A stretch of DNA of 64,000 nucleotides from positions 4,944,375 to 5,008,374 of the forward strand of contig JAKZAN010000002.1 in assembly GCA_023053545.1 (NCBI GenBank), written 5' to 3'. Position 1 is the first letter of the stretch. Each line of letters begins with the position of its first letter. The notes under the pieces were generated by a model. That model was not told the origin of the DNA and searched no databases. It saw nothing but the letters and a program-made list of their open reading frames with translations. Below, piece by piece: positions 1 through 12,784 of the stretch. Position numbers and translations under genes: made by a program. Source of the stretch: Lepidurus packardi (Eukaryota; Arthropoda; Branchiopoda; Notostraca; Triopsidae).

Positions 1-700
1 GCCGTTTATATTTATTTATATGTACTTTCTAGCCCAAAAGAAGGCAGAGAAGGAACGTACAGACCGTACAAGAGTACACGCAAAGCTTCCCCGAGCTGCT
101 GACAGCCAAGAAGCCATTTATATTTATTTATATGTACTTTTTATATGTACTTATTTATTTATATGTACTTTTTATATGTACTTATTTATTTATATGTACT
201 TTTTGACAAAAAGAAGGCAGAGAAGGAACGTACAGACCGTACGAGAGTACACGCAAAGCTTCCCCGAGCTGTTGACAGCCAAGAAGCCATTTATATTTAT
301 TTATATGTACTTATGTACTATATGTACTTATTTATTTATTTGTACTTTTTGCCAAAAAGAAGGCAGAGAAGGAACGTACAGACCGTACGAGAGTACACGC
401 AAAGCTTCCCCGAGCTGTTGACAGCCAAGAAGCCATTTATATTTTATTTATATGTACTTGTTATATGTACTTATGTACTATATGTACTCATGTAATATAT
501 ATACTAATGTACTATATGTACTCATGACTATATATACTAATGTACTATATGTACTCATGACTATATATACTCATGTACTATATGTACTCATGTACTTTTT
601 ATATGTACTTATTTATTTATATGTACTTTTTGCCAAAAAGAAAGCAGAGAAGGAACGTACAGACCGTACGAGAGTACACGCAAAGCTTGACAGCCAAGAA
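1..700. repeat. Tandem array of a ~150-280 bp unit with (TATATGTACTT) filling
   Basis: A conserved core (GCAGAGAAGGAACGTACAG, then a stretch ending near AAGCTTCCCCGAGCTG) recurs at about 44, 216, 364 and 645. The cores are separated by variable runs of TATATGTACTT/TTATTTAT, so the spacing is irregular (172, 148, 281 bp). The array runs off the left edge. Open frames here are repeat translations (YLYVL, IYMYF) and not genes. Confidence 0.9.
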
Positions 701-790
701 GGGCAAACAGCAAGAGAGCTTCAACTTTGCGCAGGAGAGAAACTTTCTGACTTACAAGGGTACACAAGAGGGGCTACAAGTAAATGAGAT

Positions 791-2042
791 AGCGTAACCA
801 ACAATGCCGAACGTGCGATTTTACTATGACGCAGAAAGTCTGGAATGTTTTTCGGGGGACGCCAGGCAAGAGTAAGGCTTTGTGGAATGCGTGGAATGCG
901 CGCAATTAAATTCTCGCCTAAGGGCTCACGAAGGTTGTAAAAATGACTACTAGATAGCATGTTCACTCTGCTTACTGTTATCCCCGCACAGGTGGAGGTG
1001 ATGATCTGCGTAACCGAGCTTGAAACGCATAATGAAAGAAGGGTACAAAAAAGAGGGGTTAGGGTGGGTTGTAAAGGGAATAAGGAAAGAAGAGAGGGGA
1101 AACAATAAGTGTCAGCGGGGGTTAGTGATGGATGGAAAGATTGCCAATTAGGGATCACTATTTAGCGTAAAGGGCAAGCTTAGTGTTGCGTTTTAGTGGT
1201 TATTGCTTAACCTTCCGCGAAAGATCATGCCGGGTACTACTTTTTCGAGCTCCCTTTTTTTAATTATTATCGGAAAGTTTAGCAAGAGGATGCAGGCAAG
1301 AAGTTCGGGGATCAATAGTTGCTTACGCACGTCTGGCAGAGAGACAAACAAGGGACCTTCACCGGTGATGCTTTCCCCTATTCCTATAACACTTTTCTAT
1401 CCGTTCAACTGATCAATTCCAAGCCGTGGAAATCCTTTATATTTACTTTCAACTCCGCCCATTGACCTTTTCTGAAGGTTCTAATGATCGTCTTCTTGAA
1501 CCGAGATGATCCTATCTTTGCCCTTCTTTGGATTTTTGAGGATTCTAGTTGTTTTCAAGATCGTTTTTTTTTATTTTCTGCGATTCTAAAGACTGCAATT
1601 CCCGAACTTTGATTCCCAGATTTTCAAATTTCTAATTATTTTTGTTTAATTTGAAAAAATTTGGAATGCAGGCAAGAAATACGAGAGAATGGAAATCTTC
1701 AGAATTCGAACTTTTTTTCTATAATTTGAAGATTTCTGGTGTTCTTGGAATTTGAAGAGCGATTGGATTTGAAGGAATTTGGAGTTCGATTTGACGATCT
1801 CTTTGATTTTCCAATTTCTAATTCTGGTTCGCTTTAATTTCCTAGATTCCAATTCTAGTTTTTGAACTTTAAAGATGCCTTCTTGCCCTCTGGATTTATT
1901 ATTATTATTATTTCGAAGATTTTCATTACGGCGACCTGAGGTTTCTAAACTCCCTTCACAGTCATACAAATGATATATCACCACGCACAACAGTGAAATA
2001 TTACTACGTACTATAAACAACAATGAAAGGAAGACACCATAG
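791..2042. other. Intergenic, no gene seen
   Basis: Open frames on both strands are short and show no domain, splice structure or codon bias. From about 1440 to 1930 the sequence is low-complexity TTTGGATTTGAAGATTCT-type text, which looks like a decayed simple repeat. Confidence 0.6.
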
Positions 2043-2972
2043 CCGCGTTCGTTTTGTACGTTCGACTTAAACTTAGACTAGCCAAACTTACGCTTATACG
2101 CGTTCGTTTTGGTTTAAGCTTTGAAAGTTTAAGGGTCGACTTTGGGAAGTCTCAAGTCCAAAACGAACGTTTGTAAGCATAAGTTTACAATTGCTCCACC
2201 CATGGGGTGGTGCTTGTCGAACATAAACAATATACGAATTGTTCGTTTTTCGAGTGTGGATTTCAATAGCAGATTATTGTTATTGTTCCGTGGGGCAGTT
2301 AATTTCGTCCATTCTTGAATCAGGTTTTAGTATTATCCGGACAATTGAAGAGGTGGCTGAGGAAGCTGTGGACGGGATAACTGTCTCTCATTGGTTGTTT
2401 GCGACTTACGCTCGTGCTTCTTGTCCCAAAATTCAGTATTTCGAGAAAAAAAATCGTTGATTGCGGATTAATATAATTACAAAAAAATGTTAAAGTAAAC
2501 CTAAACTAGCGTATTCTTGAAAAGAACGCAGTCTCTCGTCGTTCAAAGGAAATACATAAACAAAAGGAAATAATACATAAACAAAGGAAATACATAAACA
2601 AGGGGGCGGGGTTAAGTTTAAGTCTGGGCACACTAGTAGGCTACTCGTTATAGACTTGCCTGACTTGAGACCCAAACTAAAAGTCGACTTTCAAAGTCTA
2701 AGTCGACTAGCTAAGCTAACTAAAACGTTTATAAGCCCAAAGTTTACCCATCTCGAACACTTATATGTCTTGGGTACTTATAAGTCGACTACAACTTTCA
2801 TTAAAAAGAACGTCAATAGACTATAGCAAATTTCCTCGACTTACGCTTATAAGCGTTCGTTTTAGGCTAAATTTGCGTCAACTTGTCAAGTCAACTTGCG
2901 AAGTCTTGAATCCAAAACGAAAGCTTAGAAGTGCGTCTTGAAGTCGACTTAAACTCGTCAAAACGAACGCGG
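2043..2972. mobile_element. Foldback-type non-autonomous DNA element (MITE-like), ~930 bp
   Basis: The ends are inverted copies. The left end starts CCGCGTTCGTTTTG, and the right end is its exact complement for 14 bp, followed by a shared TTTAAGTCGACTT-like block. Each end also holds a nested inverted repeat: 2083-2112 pairs with 2157-2186, and 2842-2865 is related to 2915-2935. No transposase is encoded. No clear target-site duplication is visible (flanks ccatag / tttttg), so the superfamily is undetermined. A short related piece (GGCGTTCGTTTTGGGCG) lies at about 3264. Confidence 0.75.
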
Positions 2973-3645
2973 TTTTTGAATCTTGCTTGGCTGCTAGACT
3001 TTAGAAGTGAATTAACAGAATTAGAAGTTAATTCTTCTAATTCTGAAGAATCTGAATTGCGAATTCATAAAGTGTAAACGTTTCTTGTTGGTATAAAGTT
3101 TTCCGGTATACATTTTGAAGTATTATTAAAAACACTGCGGAAAGATTAGAGAAGGACACAAGCTGGCTTGTTTTGCCATGAGTATTATTCTATTCTGGAA
3201 TTGATTACTCATAAGATTCCAAGCTGCACTTTGGGGTTCCGTAGGGCGAACAAAGAGACGTCAGGCGTTCGTTTTGGGCGCGCGACGGATAGGCGTGAAA
3301 TGACGGGAGCTGTTCCGCCCATTGAGCTGCTAATGACTGTGTCGAGGCACACGTGCGCTAGAGCATTTGCATAACACACAACTGCTTCCTTGCGACTTCC
3401 TAACAGCACTATATACTATACAACCCAACAACTGAAACAGCAGCAGTGCAAACTGATTACCATCGTAAAAAAAAACTTTTCTCTTTCTTCTTAACAGTCA
3501 AATTACCACTGGAAAAATCATTAGAAAGAACAACGGCATTGTATTAACGACTTTTTTCCTTTTTTTCTTCTTTTGCTTGACAATCCAATGGATTAAAAAA
3601 GAAAAACACAATTAGAACGCCAAGAAAAGAAGTATACTGCCATCT
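2973..3645. other. Intergenic; 3' flank of FBXO42
   Basis: AT-rich, with no coding signal. The part next to 3646 would be the FBXO42 3' UTR on the minus strand. I see no clear AATAAA there. Confidence 0.5.
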
Positions 3646-5713
3646 TTAGATGACATTTTTAGGCGAAGTGATGAAATAAACCGCATTGGAAACCACATTT
3701 GGCGAAAATCCATTGCTATGAAGGTCAGAGCTCGAATTGTCGAATCCAGGCGCGAATTTCTGCACTCCGCCGAACAAAACCAGTTCGCCCCGCCCATAAA
3801 TCAGCGAGTACAACACCGCTTCTTCGGGAGCTGAAGGTACTGGATTCGCTTGAGGCGACGGAACCCATCGCACCCGCTTTTCGGTGATTACCGCGCTTAT
3901 ATCCAGTGCGTAGAGGACCATCGCGTTCTGAGGCGTGGCCACGGATGCCGAAACCACCGGACAGGCTAGGTGCGACTTGGGAGCATGATTCCGAGACGGC
4001 TTGTTAAGACTTTGGAGCCGTTCCTCCATCTTTTTCAGCATTTCTAACCGTCGTTGGCGGTTTTCGGACGCATTGGGACGTACGGAAGGCCTTGGGTAGG
4101 CTGCAGAGGGCGCGGCCATGGGCAATGCCCCTCCTCCGCGGTGGTTCTCAGACTCCGAGTCCGAGCTAGAGCTCGACGGGGCGGGGCGACGCCTTAGGAC
4201 GCCTTTCCGGCCATTTAGGTGCGGTTCTTCGCTCACCATTGGCTCTGGTTCGCTCAAACTGGTGGGAAACACGGAGAACAAGTTTAGGACTACCAAGATT
4301 CTTTGGAAGAAGTAGAACTCACTTGACTCGAGGCGATTCCACCGGAGGAACCCAAGTACCCCGTCCTCGGATAACGGCTGACATGTTTATAGGGGAATTG
4401 TAGGTCAAATGGCTGAGATTTTGAGGGTTCTTGGCTTTCGCCAAAATTACCAAGCGGTTATACACCCGACAGGCAGGCGAACACCATATCCTGACGGGGG
4501 CGTGGTCAGGCTCGTCTACGACCAACGGAATCCATTCCCAGACCGAACCTTGCATTTGCAACAGCCAAGCGTCGCTTAATACTTTATTTGGACCTCCACA
4601 ACCACCTAAATGTTAACCAATAACGTTAGTATTGGCCTAAAAACTGTGTTTTTTCTTGCCTAAGAGGAGAAGATGCTCATCATCGAGAAAAATCTGGGAC
4701 TGGCCGTACCGGCCACAAGGTTTGGGATCAGGACTAGTGATTTGCAAGTGCCAAGCGTCGTTTTCCAAGTCGTAACACCAAACATCGCTAGAAAATGTAG
4801 AAAAATTACAATTTTAGCGTTTTTGGCATGCTTTTAGGAAAGTTTTTTGTGCATTTTTGTACTTGCTAGGTGGACGATGGGGACTCCGAATGCCTCCAAC
4901 AATGACCATTACGTTCTTGTGCACCGTAGCAGAGTGGCCGGCTAAATGTGGAGGCGCTGGATGACATTCTTGTAAATTCCAACGGTTTGAGGTGACGCAA
5001 TAAATGTGAAGTTGGTTGAAAAGGTGAACTGACTAAGGAAAACACAAGTTTTGAAATTAGAATAATGGTTTTTTTCGTAGAGTTTACTTGTTGGAGTGGT
5101 GAAGAAGGAGGTTGTGTCCAACCGCCAAAGAGAATAAGCTTATCTTTGTAGACTACCATTGAAGCACAAGCTTTGGGCGAAGGGTAAGTCCCAGTGGGTA
5201 ATGGTCGGATCCATTTGCGAGACGACAAATCCAATTTCCAAAAATCATTGAATGTTGTGTTAGTGGCAGTGCAGCCGCCAAAGACATACATATAACCATC
5301 TATTACGAAAGTTTATAATTTTATGTAAGTTAAAGAAGTCGCATTAAGGAAATGATTTTGATGTTGAATGAAATACCATAGTAGCAAGCTGCATGAGAAT
5401 AACGTTTGGAAATTATAGAGCCCGGCTCTTGGAGCACATCTTTGGATAATTTGGCCCAGTATACGTAGTTGTCTTCAATTGACTTTTGTAGCGAATTCCT
5501 TGAATGATTGATTACATCTAGACAGAAGAAATTTTAAAAACTGCAAAGGAGTAAATACCTTTTTTTCAAGATTGTTAGGCTTTAGTTCGACTTACTTTGA
5601 ACTAGGAGCCTCCAATGTTTACACACTATTTTGCATGCATCTAGCTCTCTGTATGGAGGAATTAAGGAGAAGATATATTCCAAAACTTCATCGGGCAAGC
5701 AATATATGTTCAT
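3646..5713 (-). CDS. FBXO42: F-box only protein 42 (Kelch-repeat F-box protein)
   Basis: Substrate-recognition subunit of an SCF (Skp1-Cul1-F-box) ubiquitin ligase; the vertebrate protein targets p53. Seven exons, 554 codons: 5713-5596, 5517-5377, 5299-5088, 5032-4863, 4787-4660, 4605-4323, 4258-3646. Exon 1 holds the F-box ([19 protein letters not shown], then VCKHW). Exons 2-6 hold Kelch blades ([62 protein letters not shown]). The long last exon has a disordered linker and the family's C-terminal [10 protein letters not shown]...NAVYF motif. The order matches human FBXO42 with a shorter linker. The start is the first ATG after an in-frame TAG. All phases agree. The fifth intron (4606-4659, 54 bp) uses a GC donor (AG|GCAAGA). 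Divergent from Bre1. Confidence 0.95.
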
Positions 5714-6073
5714 TTTGTCGTAAACTACAAACTAGGATTGTATTTTCTTTGTTAGTGTGTATTTCCTGCTGAGTCTTTTCCTTTTCCTAAGTAAGGAGTA
5801 AGCTTTCGCCATCTATCGGCCGGAATAATGAATAAAAGCTAAAAGGATACAGCTACGACATCTATTCAAGAATAATGGACTCATTTTTGGCATTGTTTGG
5901 AGTGCAACTTTGTCTGTGATCATTGTCAAGCTGGTTTGAATGTTTTAAACGTAGAGTTTGACTTAATAAGGTAATTTGTATTCCATATAAGATCTATACC
6001 ATATATCATAGTACTCCTATATCTATATCATAGTACACCTGTATCTAAAACTGGTTTTTCTTTAGCTTCAAGG
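5714..6073. promoter_or_regulatory. Bidirectional promoter region between FBXO42 and Bre1
   Basis: The two start codons are 360 bp apart and point away from each other. A pyrimidine run and AG (TTTTTCTTTAG) ends 9 bp before the Bre1 ATG, so Bre1 probably has a non-coding first exon and the promoter lies in the left half. A CTCF-like site is at 5807-5822. Confidence 0.55.
5807..5822 (-). promoter_or_regulatory. CTCF-like motif in the divergent promoter
   Basis: On the minus strand this reads CGGCCGATAGATGGCG. It fits the conserved CTCF core (CCNSYAGRKGGCR) at most positions. Motif match only. Confidence 0.4.
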
Positions 6074-9000
6074 ATGTCTAAAAGACTGTTGGACGATGCT
6101 GGGCATCAAACTGGGGCTCCGCCGTCCAAAAAGGTTCAGTTTGAGCCTGTCAGACTGGGTCCTATTTCTTCTTTGGAGGAAATGGACATGAAAACGCTTC
6201 AGTTTCAGAACAAAAAGTTGGCGCAGCGTTTAGAACTACGTCAGCGAACTGAAGCTGAGCTACGCCAAAGGATTGAACAACTTGAAAAGCGTCAAATGCA
6301 AGATGACACTGTCCTGAACGTTATGAACCGATATTGGAACCAACTGAATGAAGATATTCGTATTCTGTTACAGCGTTTTGATGCTGAAACCGCTGACGAA
6401 AATGAGAGCAAAAGTATAAGATTACTCTTTAGATACACCGAAATTAAAACATCCTTTATACTTTTACAGATGAGAATGAGGCTACCACATCTTTCCTCGC
6501 TTTACTATCGACTTGGGATAAATCCGAGTTGGATGAGAAAATGGTCAGCCGTGTTCAAGTGTCCCAACGCGCTGTAGCGAAGCTAATTAGAGCTTTTGAC
6601 CGTCTTCAGCAGCGAAACGAGAAAATTTCCTTAGCTCTCAAAGGAGAATTAGGCGATGGTAATTAAAAAAGTATAATCTGAAGGGAATTAGAGCTCATCT
6701 AACTGTATTAGGAGAAGCTCCGAGTCTTGATGAGACTATCAAGCAAGCAAACATTGAATTAGAAGCTGAAAACCGCAATCTCCATTCCTTAAACACATCT
6801 CTTCACGAAAAACACCATCTCGCTTCGCTTAAAGTAAATTTAAACAGGAGAATCAATGCTAGGTACTACTTTTAAGTCCCATTAGATGAAGCAGTTGCAA
6901 GAGCAGGTCATGGCTAAGGAAACAGAAGCTGCAGAATTAGCTAATCGCGTAGACGACTTGGAATACGAGTTGCAAAAGACTCGCCAACGTTGCGATAAAC
7001 TAGAGCATCACTTAGCCGAAGCATTAGACAAAGCTAAAACGATGGTCACGGCTGCAGCAGTGATCCAGCCTGAAGAAACCAAATCGAGCAGCTCAGGACA
7101 CCATAAAGTATTGACTGTACCACAAAAGAAGGTAAGAATCCTCTCAGAATCTCCTCTTCTTCCATGTATGACTAATATTGGAACGTTTTAGCTGGAAGAT
7201 CTGCAAAAAGACCTGGAAGAGCAACGAGAGTTGGCTGTGAATCGTTTAGTGGAATTGGATCGATTAAGCCAGAGCCACAGAGACTCGTTACAAGAAGTGG
7301 AGCATCTCAAAATGGACGTACGTTAATCTCAAATGATTTTGTTTGTATTTTATTTCGTTTTTATCGTGCTTTCCCTTGTTTTCTAGATCCGCCAGCTTCC
7401 AGAATCGGTTGTGGTGGAAACGACCGAGTACAAATGTCTTCAATCACAGTTCTCGGTGCTTTATAACGAGTCTATGGGCTTGAAAACGCATTTGGATGAA
7501 GCCAGACAGCAGTTGCACAACATCAAGAACATCCATCTACGCCAAATTGAGACAATGGAGGTAAAAAGTCAATTTATTCAATGAAAGTTCCGTTAAAACG
7601 TTATTTTTGGCTTATTTTTGTAGGCGGAGGAGCTATTGCGGCAAAAACAGTTAAGGACGGAGGTGATTCAGCTCGAAGACATGCTCGCGCAAGTGCGAAA
7701 AGAGTATGAGATGCTGCGGATTGAGTTTGAGCAGCAATTAGCAGCCAACGAACAAACTGGGCCTATTAACAGGGAAATGCGACACTTAATAACGTCATTA
7801 CAAAACCATAACCAGCAACTCAAAGGGGAAGTCCATCGCTACAAACGGAAGTACAGAGAAACTGCCACTGATATTGCCAAAGTAATTGAATTATTCCTAT
7901 AAAAACGTGTTAAAAGCATTACAGTATGAGTATTAATGGTACTTTTTGCGGTTTTAGTTGAAAAAAGACATGGAGGAATTGCAAGCTAAGCAGCAGTTAA
8001 CGGTTGAATCCAAAGAAGCGGCTGCAGCAGAGGCCCAGAAGGAAAGTCCAGACGAAATTAGCGAAACTGGCGAGGGTGTAACCATTAAAGAAGAATCCGA
8101 GACTGAAATCAAGAAAGAACCGGAAGAAGAAGTACTGTTTACCAAGAAATAAGAGTCGAGTGTTAGAAAATGACTTAAAATGGACACTTTTTTGGTTTCA
8201 GGGCGATGAAAATAAGGAAGCTGCAAAAGAAGGCGAAGCGTCCGGCAGCTCAGCGGCCAAAGTTGTGAAAAAAGAGAAGGTGGAAATGAAAAAAGAGGTC
8301 AAAAACGAAGATTCCAAGCAGGAATTAGCCAAACGTCTCGCTGCCGAGGCTGAAATCAGGGAACTCAAAGCTCAGCTCAAGTAATTCCGCTTAAATTCCC
8401 CTTAGAACTAGGAAAAATTCATTTAATTCTTGTAATTTCGACTTTCCTTCTTTTTCTATTCTTGGTTTATTGGATTTCTTATTATTTTTTGGCAGAAAAG
8501 CGTTGAATGATCAACGTGAAATGAAGTTACTACTGGACATGTACAAAGGCGCGAGTAAAGAAACTCGCGACAAGGCCCAATTGATGGCTTCGGAACGGAA
8601 AGCTCGGTTAGAAGTGGACGATTTCAAGCAGCAGTTGAAAAAGATCCAAGAAGGCAAACGAGAAGAGCGAAAACGGCTAGCCGATGACGAAGCCATGCGC
8701 AAAATCCGTCAACTGGAGGACAGTATCCATACATTGCAAAAGCAAGTGGCTGCACAGAAACAGGTGATGAGTTTTGTAGAAACGTTTTAAAAGTTTTACC
8801 CAAAGTGTGAAAAGGTGTATTTCCAGGAAGAAGAAGCTTTGCTAAACGAGATGGAGGTGACGGGCCAAGCATTCGAGGACATGCAAGAGCAAAACTCGCG
8901 TTTGATCCAGCAATTACGCGAGAAAGATGACGCCAATTTCAAACTCATGTCCGAGCGAATCAAATCCCAGCAAGTCCATAAACTCCAGCGAGAAGAAAAG

Positions 9001-9767
9001 GATATGCTAGCGGAGCAAGTCACGACTTTAAATTTGCAAGTGGAAGCGCAAAACCAAGTCGTGCGAAAATTGGAAGAGAAAGAACGACTTTTGCAAACTT
9101 CCTTGTCCACGATGGAGAAAGAGCTGGCGTTGAGACAACAAGCTATGGAAATGCATAAACGCAAGGCTATTGAGTCTGCGCAATCAGCTGCTGATCTGAA
9201 ACTGCATTTAGGTAATTCACTTACTAAAAGTATTAAATTTAGTTAATTAAAAAAAAATCCAGATTTTAATTTTCGAATTTTTTTTTTTTTTTGATTTTTT
9301 TTTATCATAGAGAAATACCATTCACAAGTTAAAGAAGCCCAGCAAGCAGTAGGGGAGAAGACCAGTGCTGTGGAAGCGGAAGCTTATAAAACCAAACGCC
9401 TACATGTAAGTTTTAACTGCCAAACTGGTTTAGAAGTGTATTGAGTAGGTTTTAATGGATTGGGGGGGAATTTGGTGGGATTTCGTAGGAGGAATTGGCT
9501 CAAATGAAGCGAAGAGTGGAGAGGTTGAAGAAGATTGAAGCTGCTGGTACAGCGGATGAGATCCTGAGGGAGGAATTGAGGGAATATAAGGATACGTTGA
9601 CTTGTCCATCTTGTAAAGTGGCGAGGAAGGACGCGGTACTCACCAAATGCTTCCACGTGTTCTGTTTCGACTGTTTAAGGACACGTTATGAGACGAGGCA
9701 ACGTAAGTGCCCTAAATGTAATGCCGCATTTGGAGCCAATGACTATCACCGACTCTACTTGTCCTAA
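6074..9767 (+). CDS. Bre1: E3 ubiquitin-protein ligase Bre1 (RNF20/RNF40 orthologue)
   Basis: Nuclear RING E3 that, with the E2 Rad6/UBE2A, monoubiquitinates histone H2B and so promotes H3K4/K79 methylation and transcription elongation. Thirteen exons, 944 residues (human RNF20 975): 6074-6413, 6480-area start at 6470-6658, 6712-6833, 6886-7131, 7192-7317, 7387-7560, 7624-7881, 7958-8131, 8202-8380, 8496-8763, 8827-9211, 9311-9405, 9489-9767; every phase agrees. The N-terminus ([20 protein letters not shown], then [20 protein letters not shown]) is the Bre1 signature. Nearly all the middle is coiled coil with a KEE-rich acidic linker in exons 8-9. The C-terminal C3HC4 RING reads [20 protein letters not shown] then CFDC...CPKCNAAFG and ends in YLS, as in the family. 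Convergent with the receptor gene downstream. Confidence 0.97.
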
Positions 9768-10196
9768 AAGTTGCATTACTGCTTTATCTTGTCCCCCAGA
9801 CTCATTCTCTAAACGTATTCCGTTTTATATATACTAGACTGTTTACAAAAGCCTGTTCAGTTCGTGTAGGATTATGTTTTTGACTGTTGCCTGTGTATTA
9901 ATTCCCACTTATGAATACAGAGACACGTATCAGTGCACGACTAGTTATTTAATTGTCAATTTAATTTAAGCTAAAAATCTATCTAATTAATCTAAAGTTA
10001 TAAACTTGTTTACATTACGATTGTTCACATTATTATTGTTTACATTAGTATTGTTTACATTACGATTGTTTACATTAGTATTGTTTACATTCTATTGTTT
10101 ACAGTATTATTGTGTTATCTTTACACAATAAGTTATCATCGTGAAGGAAATTCTAACATGCAACATAGAAAACGAGGTTGATTTTCTTGTAAAGAT
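9768..10196. other. Intergenic between convergent Bre1 and receptor A
   Basis: Holds both 3' UTRs and an AT-rich run. The only structure seen is the TGTTTAC array at 10007-10101, listed separately. Confidence 0.6.
10007..10101 (+). repeat. 15-bp tandem repeat with six TGTTTAC cores
   Basis: The unit TTGTTTACATTAGTA / TTGTTTACATTACGA repeats with period 15. TGTTTAC starts at 10008, 10037, 10052, 10067, 10082 and 10095, and one copy at 10022 reads TGTTCAC. TGTTTAC is the forkhead-factor core, but a simple repeat could produce it without function. Confidence 0.8.
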
Positions 10197-12572
10197 CTAG
10201 GAAAGATCTGTGTTCCAAATCTCAGAGATAAAGCTTAGAATCGCTGGGATGCAACTGAACATCCAGACGAAGAAGGCTCCTTGGAGAGAACCTAAGTTTA
10301 GGATCAAATGCTCGTTCTCAGGTTGAGTTGAAGTTGTGTTGCGAAGTGAGAACGTACGGCTTTCTCTAATGGTGGTCTTGAACCAATATTGAATCATTCC
10401 GCTGGCAGCCAAGCGAGGTATTAGGTCATCCAGAGGGGTTTTCAGGGGCGAATTTTTAGGTAAGGCCAGCCCTATGTTCATGGGTAAACCGCATTCTTTC
10501 ATTAAATGTAATGTGGGTTTCCCATAGGAGTCCAAATGCTCTGTAGCAGCGGTGTACTCCAAGAACCGCTTGTTTTCAAACAAAGCCCATTTGCCGTAAG
10601 CAACGCGCTCCAAAGCTGCTGTAACGTTGTTTATGGGACGATAAGCTAAACCCACTGCTTTTCCATATGGCTCTGTAGAAGCCGCCAGGAGATTTCCAAG
10701 TTCTTCTCCCCAACCTCCCCATTCCAATTTACTAAAAGGAATGGTTAAGTAGGTGTATTGTGATCAAAATTTAACCAAAACAATATCTAACGCAATCCAC
10801 TATATCCACGCAATGAAAATTATTAACACGCAACTTGCGTGTTTATGTCAGATATGTAATTACTAAGGGTTTAATCACGGAATTTCACATATGTATGAAT
10901 TATGGGCATGCATTTTGTAGTCGTAATTATGAGCAACTATACACGCATTGAAAACCCTTCACTGTTTTGATAGGCTTGTAAATATGGTTGGTAAATTTTT
11001 GTTATTTTTATAGGATTGTTTGTACAATAAATGCCTCTAGTTTACTATGGTTTAATAGATTTAGTTAATCTCAAGACTTAATATAAACACAATTTAATAT
11101 AATTTGCAGCAAATAATCACTCACCTGAGTAGTAGTTGGTGAAGTGTGTCAATTGGCGGAGTTCTTGCAGGAAAAGAAAGAGACGCCGTCAAGGAGGCTT
11201 TATAACCCGTCGTTAACAGAAAAAACGTGGCCCAGATCAATGAAACACTGGATCGTATCGGCCATGGACTTCGGTCTTCAGTACCGGCAATACCGGTCAA
11301 TATCTGTACCGCGTAAAAGAATGCGAAGCCAATACGTCCATAAAACATACCTGCGTCTTGATTTGGAAGTACGAAACGATACACCCGCGCTTGGGTCCAT
11401 AAAAGCATTCCAGAAGCCAAGAAAATACCCAAGCTTAGGAGCCAGGTATTGACTGTAAAGGGTAAAAGCAGCGCTTGCCATTGCGGTTTGAAGGGCGGAT
11501 TTCGAGTCAGCGCCGAAATACATACAGTATTGTAAGGGTACGGCATATCCAGAACCCGCAGGTACGTACGGGTCATAAAGATGTTGGCCACGCCCATGTC
11601 AACTGTATCAGTTTGTATCAGCCCTACTAATCCGTCCCATGAACCGTTTCCCAGATCGTGGCCCCACTTTTCCAAGTTCTGCGGTTCGCGGTACACCGGT
11701 TTCAAGTTCAAAACGTTCGCTACAGTGTTTACAAGGTAAAAATCCGCTCCGCTGCTAAACTGAGCTGTTTCAGATTCGGTTTGCCGCTTTATTACGTGTG
11801 GAGGAGTATGGAAAGTGCTCACGAGAACTGTTTGTCCTTGCCAATCTTTTAAATTTTGAAGAAATAAACTCGTTTTGGGAACATCACCAGCCATCCAATT
11901 AAAACGTGATATACTGTTTGCGATTCCTCTCAGCATTACTGGGCGAGTACGTAGAGAGTTGTAGGTAAGAAAAATGTTCTTGTTTTGCCTTCCGAGATTT
12001 TCTGAAGACTTCTTTAAACGCAGATTAATTTGCCAGTGGAATAAATAGTGTAATTTTGCTAAATTTTGATTTAAAAGAATAGCGGAAGCATGGGATAACT
12101 TGGAATTAATTTCTACAAAATAGAACTGATTACGAGGCGCGAGTATTTTTTGCAGAATGCCATATTGGATTATTTCGAGGGCCAATTCGGGATCATTGTA
12201 CGAAATAATATAGAGCGGGCATTCATTTAAGATGTGTTTATTCTTCGGTAGAAGAGCCTTTAAACTTGGAAAAGTAAACTGAACAAGTGGCCAAGGGAAC
12301 CGTTGTATGATTGGTACCAGAGATGGCGTTTCGCTCAGTATTCCCACACAAGGAAAGTATTGCCTTGCTGATGATTCCGCCACAAGTCTTTCCAGTGATT
12401 GTCGAAATTCGGTTCTAATATTAGATTCTGCTCCAGGAAACCACAAGTAAGCAATCCATATCCACATAACACTAAACAGGTAACATAAAAACTTTAGTAA
12501 TTACTGAATTGTGAATTTTCATTTAGTAAGTACTTTAAGTGTTTACCTTAAGTAAAGGGATTGACGTGCCAT
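10197..12572 (-). CDS. Ionotropic receptor (divergent iGluR family), receptor A
   Basis: Ligand-gated cation channel of the chemosensory ionotropic-receptor class, expected in sensory-neuron membranes. Three exons, 635 residues: 12572-12547, 12471-11125, 10731-10197, phases consistent. Exon 1 supplies MARQSLYL and joins a hydrophobic run (VMWIWIAYLWF), making a signal peptide. The ligand-binding S1 lobe lies around VSTFHTPPHVIKRQTESETA to IDTDT-like QTDTVDMGVANIF. M1 is TWLLSLGIFLASGMLLW, then a pore region, then M2/M3 (SVSLIWATFFLLTTGYKASL) with ASLTASLS in place of the iGluR SYTANLAAF gate. S2 is in the last exon, followed by a final TM (GAFFVWMFSCIPAILSFI). The last intron falls at the same LLS/KWGG junction as in receptor B. 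Ligand unknown; I do not assign a subfamily. Confidence 0.88.
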
Positions 12573-12784
12573 GTCTAAGAGAACAACGTCTTGGACTCAC
12601 AAAAATCGACAGAAAATGACGGAATTTCTGCCCGTTTACCTTCTTTTTGTACTCTGGGGATTTCTTAACTTTGTGTTGTCGTTTATGACGCGTCACTGTA
12701 CTTCCCCTAGTATTGACATTTAGCCATATTTTAGGACAGAATAAATGAAGACGGTGTACTTTTGTCTCCCCGTTGCTTGACATA

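Noticed and set aside
1-700. CRISPR-like appearance of repeated units with spacers
   Set aside because: Spacers are simple TATATGTACTT runs of varying length in a eukaryotic genome; a minisatellite explains it.
721-1158. 145-codon minus frame near the left edge
   Set aside because: Overlaps the tandem repeat and lacks any domain; codon use unlike the real exons here.
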